Below, one piece after another: positions 61,951 through 64,000 of a stretch of 64,000 bases of DNA. How positions within the stretch are numbered: position 1 is the stretch's first letter; the number at the start of each line of letters is the position of its first letter. The position numbers and the translations under genes were made by a program. The notes under the pieces are model-generated. The model worked only from the letters and a program-made list of their open reading frames with translations, was not told the origin of the DNA and made no database searches. The stretch is from Tolypothrix brevis GSE-NOS-MK-07-07A. Its GTDB lineage: Bacteria > Cyanobacteriota > Cyanobacteriia > Cyanobacteriales > Nostocaceae. The stretch spans positions 62,001 to 126,000 of the forward strand of contig JAHHIJ010000004.1 of assembly GCA_019358985.1 (NCBI GenBank). The letters run 5' to 3'.

Positions 61951-64000
61951 ATGACAAATCAATCTTCCCCAAAAATTCCTGCTTGCGCTTGGAGCCGTCC
62001 CATTGGTAAGGGGTGGGACAAACCTTATACTGTTCGTTATGCCAGTAATATTGATGATGGTCCCTGGCATGGAATGCCTCTAGGAGGTTTCGGTGCTGGT
62101 TGTATCGGTCGTTCTTCGCGGGGAGATTTCAACCTTTGGCATATTGATGGGGGGGAACATACTTTCCAAACTATCCCCGCTTGTCAATTTAGTGTATTTG
62201 AGTCAGATGGCACATCTTCTCAAGCATACGCTTTGTGTACGCAACTCCCTGAGGATGGTAGTTTGGCAGCGTGGAAGTGGTATCCAAAAGGGGACGCGAT
62301 GAATCGCGTCACTACGGGGAATTATCACGCTTTATATCCGCGCAGCTGGTTTGTGTATGAAAATGTGTTTCAAGCACAGTTAACTTGCGAGCAGTTTTCA
62401 CCTGTATGGGCAAATAATTATCAACAAACTAGCTATCCAGTAGCAATGTTTATCTGGACTGCTCATAATCCAAGCGATGCACCTATTACTCTCAGCATTA
62501 TGCTCACCTGGCAAAATATGGTGGGCTGGTTTACTAATGCTCTCAAATCGCCTGAAGTCCGGGTGCGCGATGATGGCAGTCCGGTTTACGAGTATCAACC
62601 GCGCTTGGGCGAAAGTGAATATAATTTTAACACAATAGTTGAAGAAACACTAGATGAAGAAAGTGAATATATCGCGTTTGAGTTGGATCAGGATTGGCTC
62701 GAACAACCTGTAAAAGAAGGTGAAGGGCAATGGTGCATTGCTACCAAAAAACATCCCCAAGTTGAATTATTCTACCATAGCCGCTGGAACCCATCTGGGA
62801 CGGGTGAGGATGTGTGGCAAAGCTTCGCGGAAGATGGTTCTTTGTCGAATTATATTGATGAAACATCGGCAGCTGTGGGGGAACAAATAGGAGTTGCCCT
62901 TGCGGTTCGTTTTACTCTGCAACCTGGGGAAACTTTAGAAATTCCCTTTGTTCTTAGTTGGGATTTTCCGGTGACAGAATTTGCATCTGGAATCAACTAT
63001 TGCCGCAGATATACAGATTTTTTTGGTCGCGATGGTAAGAATGCTTGGGCGATCGCTTCTATTGCTCTTCAACAATACCAAAGTTGGCGATCGCAAATTC
63101 AAACTTGGCAACAACCAATTCTCAACCGCCAAGATTTGCCAAACTGGTTTAAAATGGCTTTGTTTAATGAGCTTTACAACCTCACCAGCGGTGGTACTCT
63201 CTGGAGTGCAGCGTCAGAACTTGATCCTATCGGTCAATTTGCAGTCTTAGAATGCTTAGATTACCGCTGGTATGAAAGTCTAGATGTGCGGTTGTATGGT
63301 TCTTTTGCTTTGTTGATGCTGTTTCCGGAACTGGAAAAAGCGGTAATTCGTGCCTTTGCAAGAGCTATTCCTAAAAGTGACGAAACTGAGCGTATCATTG
63401 GCTACTATTTTACTATCAAGGCAGAAAGTCCGAGAGCTATCCGTAAAGCCGCAGGGGCGACACCCCACGATTTAGGCGCACCGAATGAACACGTTTGGGA
63501 GAAAACAAATTATACCAGCTATCAAGATTGTAATTTATGGAAGGATTTAGGCTGTGATTTTGTCTTGCAAGTATACCGTGACTTTTTGTTTACGGGTTCT
63601 AATGATATAGAATTCTTAACTGATTGCTGGAATGCGATGGTGCAGACTCTTGATTATGTGAAAGATTTTGATCGAGATGGCGATGGTATTCCAGAAAATT
63701 CCGGTGCCCCTGACCAAACTTTTGATGATTGGCGGTTGCTAGGTGTAAGTGCTTATTGTGGTGGATTGTGGTTGGCAGCTTTAGAGGCAGCGATCGCAAT
63801 CAGTGATATTTTGATAAGATACCCAACAGACAACCACGATTCTAGAGAATTCGCAGATCAAAAATCTGTCTACGAAAGTTGGTTAGAACAATCTCGCCTT
63901 ATCTACGAAGAAAAACTCTGGAATGGTCAATATTACCGACTTGATAGTGAAAGCGGTTCTGATGTGGTTATGGCAGATCAATTGTGCGGTCAATTTTATG
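61951..64000 (+). CDS. GH116-family glycosidase (GBA2-like), 3' end outside the window
   Basis: 683 codons are visible from ATG 61951 to the window edge; family members have about 800 residues. It belongs to the non-lysosomal glucosylceramidase/beta-glucosidase group: N-terminal beta-sandwich opening 'GWDKPYTVRYASNIDDGPWHGMPLGGFGAGCIGRSSRGDFNLWHIDGGEH', then the (alpha/alpha)6 barrel with 'WFKMALFNELYNLTSGGTLW' (likely nucleophile Glu, equivalent to Glu441 of the Thermoanaerobacterium enzyme), 'LDYRWYESLDVRLYGSFAL' and 'SGAPDQTFDDWRLLGVSAYCGGLWLAAL' with the acid/base Asp in DQTFDDW. It should cut beta-glucosidic bonds of glycolipids or glycosides. No signal peptide. The frame is intact throughout. 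Confidence 0.92.
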   Translation, partial: MTNQSSPKIPACAWSRPIGKGWDKPYTVRYASNIDDGPWHGMPLGGFGAGCIGRSSRGDFNLWHIDGGEHTFQTIPACQFSVFESDGTSSQAYALCTQLPEDGSLAAWKWYPKGDAMNRVTTGNYHALYPRSWFVYENVFQAQLTCEQFSPVWANNYQQTSYPVAMFIWTAHNPSDAPITLSIMLTWQNMVGWFTNALKSPEVRVRDDGSPVYEYQPRLGESEYNFNTIVEETLDEESEYIAFELDQDWLEQPVKEGEGQWCIATKKHPQVELFYHSRWNPSGTGEDVWQSFAEDGSLSNYIDETSAAVGEQIGVALAVRFTLQPGETLEIPFVLSWDFPVTEFASGINYCRRYTDFFGRDGKNAWAIASIALQQYQSWRSQIQTWQQPILNRQDLPNWFKMALFNELYNLTSGGTLWSAASELDPIGQFAVLECLDYRWYESLDVRLYGSFALLMLFPELEKAVIRAFARAIPKSDETERIIGYYFTIKAESPRAIRKAAGATPHDLGAPNEHVWEKTNYTSYQDCNLWKDLGCDFVLQVYRDFLFTGSNDIEFLTDCWNAMVQTLDYVKDFDRDGDGIPENSGAPDQTFDDWRLLGVSAYCGGLWLAALEAAIAISDILIRYPTDNHDSREFADQKSVYESWLEQSRLIYEEKLWNGQYYRLDSESGSDVVMADQLCGQFY

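Overview
The window comes from a filamentous, phycoerythrin-making cyanobacterium of the Nostoc type. The evidence is the very many HIP1 octamers (gcgatcgc), the genes for chlorophyll synthesis (chlH), phycoerythrin (cpeB, cpeA, cpeY, cpeZ), a PsaX-like photosystem I subunit and an FtsH of the thylakoid type, together with an HstK-like hybrid kinase, CYP110-like P450, Uma2 proteins and a dense load of short palindromic repeats. The species cannot be read from the sequence.

Layout. 0-5 kb: accessory zone with a type II cytosine methyltransferase and the start of its probable restriction enzyme, two type II toxin-antitoxin pairs (RelE-like and HigBA) and Uma2 genes, one intact and one a fragment. 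5.2-13.8 kb: chlH, an LpxB-like glycosyltransferase, a small membrane protein and ftsH. 14-17.7 kb: a second accessory island with a small two-helix membrane protein (CyanoTRADD-associated type), an HTH gene overlapping an adenine-type DNA methyltransferase, and two tandem DUF433/DUF5615 pairs. 18.2-27 kb: cobalamin genes (cobL, a cobalamin riboswitch, cobG-cobH-cobI, and a cbiG-cobJ fusion), broken up by Uma2 genes, pseudogenes and repeats. 27.4-33.6 kb: FHA membrane protein, GlsB-type protein, PBP4-type peptidase, a secreted protein, and acetolactate synthase with a zinc-ribbon tail. 35.2-43.4 kb: sesquiterpene synthase, P450 and a 1879-residue Ser/Thr kinase-ATPase-histidine kinase. 43.7-52.4 kb: response regulator, lipA, an orphan structured RNA element, psaX, a branched-chain amino acid permease, hybrid histidine kinase, larE, Uma2, SGNH hydrolase. 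53.1-56.8 kb: a large two-partner-secretion exoprotein. 57-61.8 kb: cpeBA-cpeY-cpeZ with a frameshifted tnpB between cpeY and cpeZ. 61.95 kb to the end: a GH116 glycosidase cut by the window edge.

How the parts work together. The cob genes make the corrin ring, and the riboswitch ahead of cobG should shut off cobGHI when cobalamin is plentiful. CpeB and CpeA are the phycoerythrin subunits; CpeY attaches phycoerythrobilin with CpeZ as helper. The terpene synthase and P450 form a small terpenoid pathway, with the hybrid kinase as a possible regulator.

The least expected content is non-coding: a MITE family with TAGACATC/GATGTCTA ends and a hairpin core that often sits directly on stop codons; hairpin cores inside two coding regions that keep the frame; a 4 x 99-bp array; an 11 x 21-bp array directly after cobI; and an approximately 410-bp multi-hairpin element before psaX that looks like an ORF-less IscB/HEARO-type RNA element. 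All family calls come from reading motifs and from memory of the families; no searches were run.
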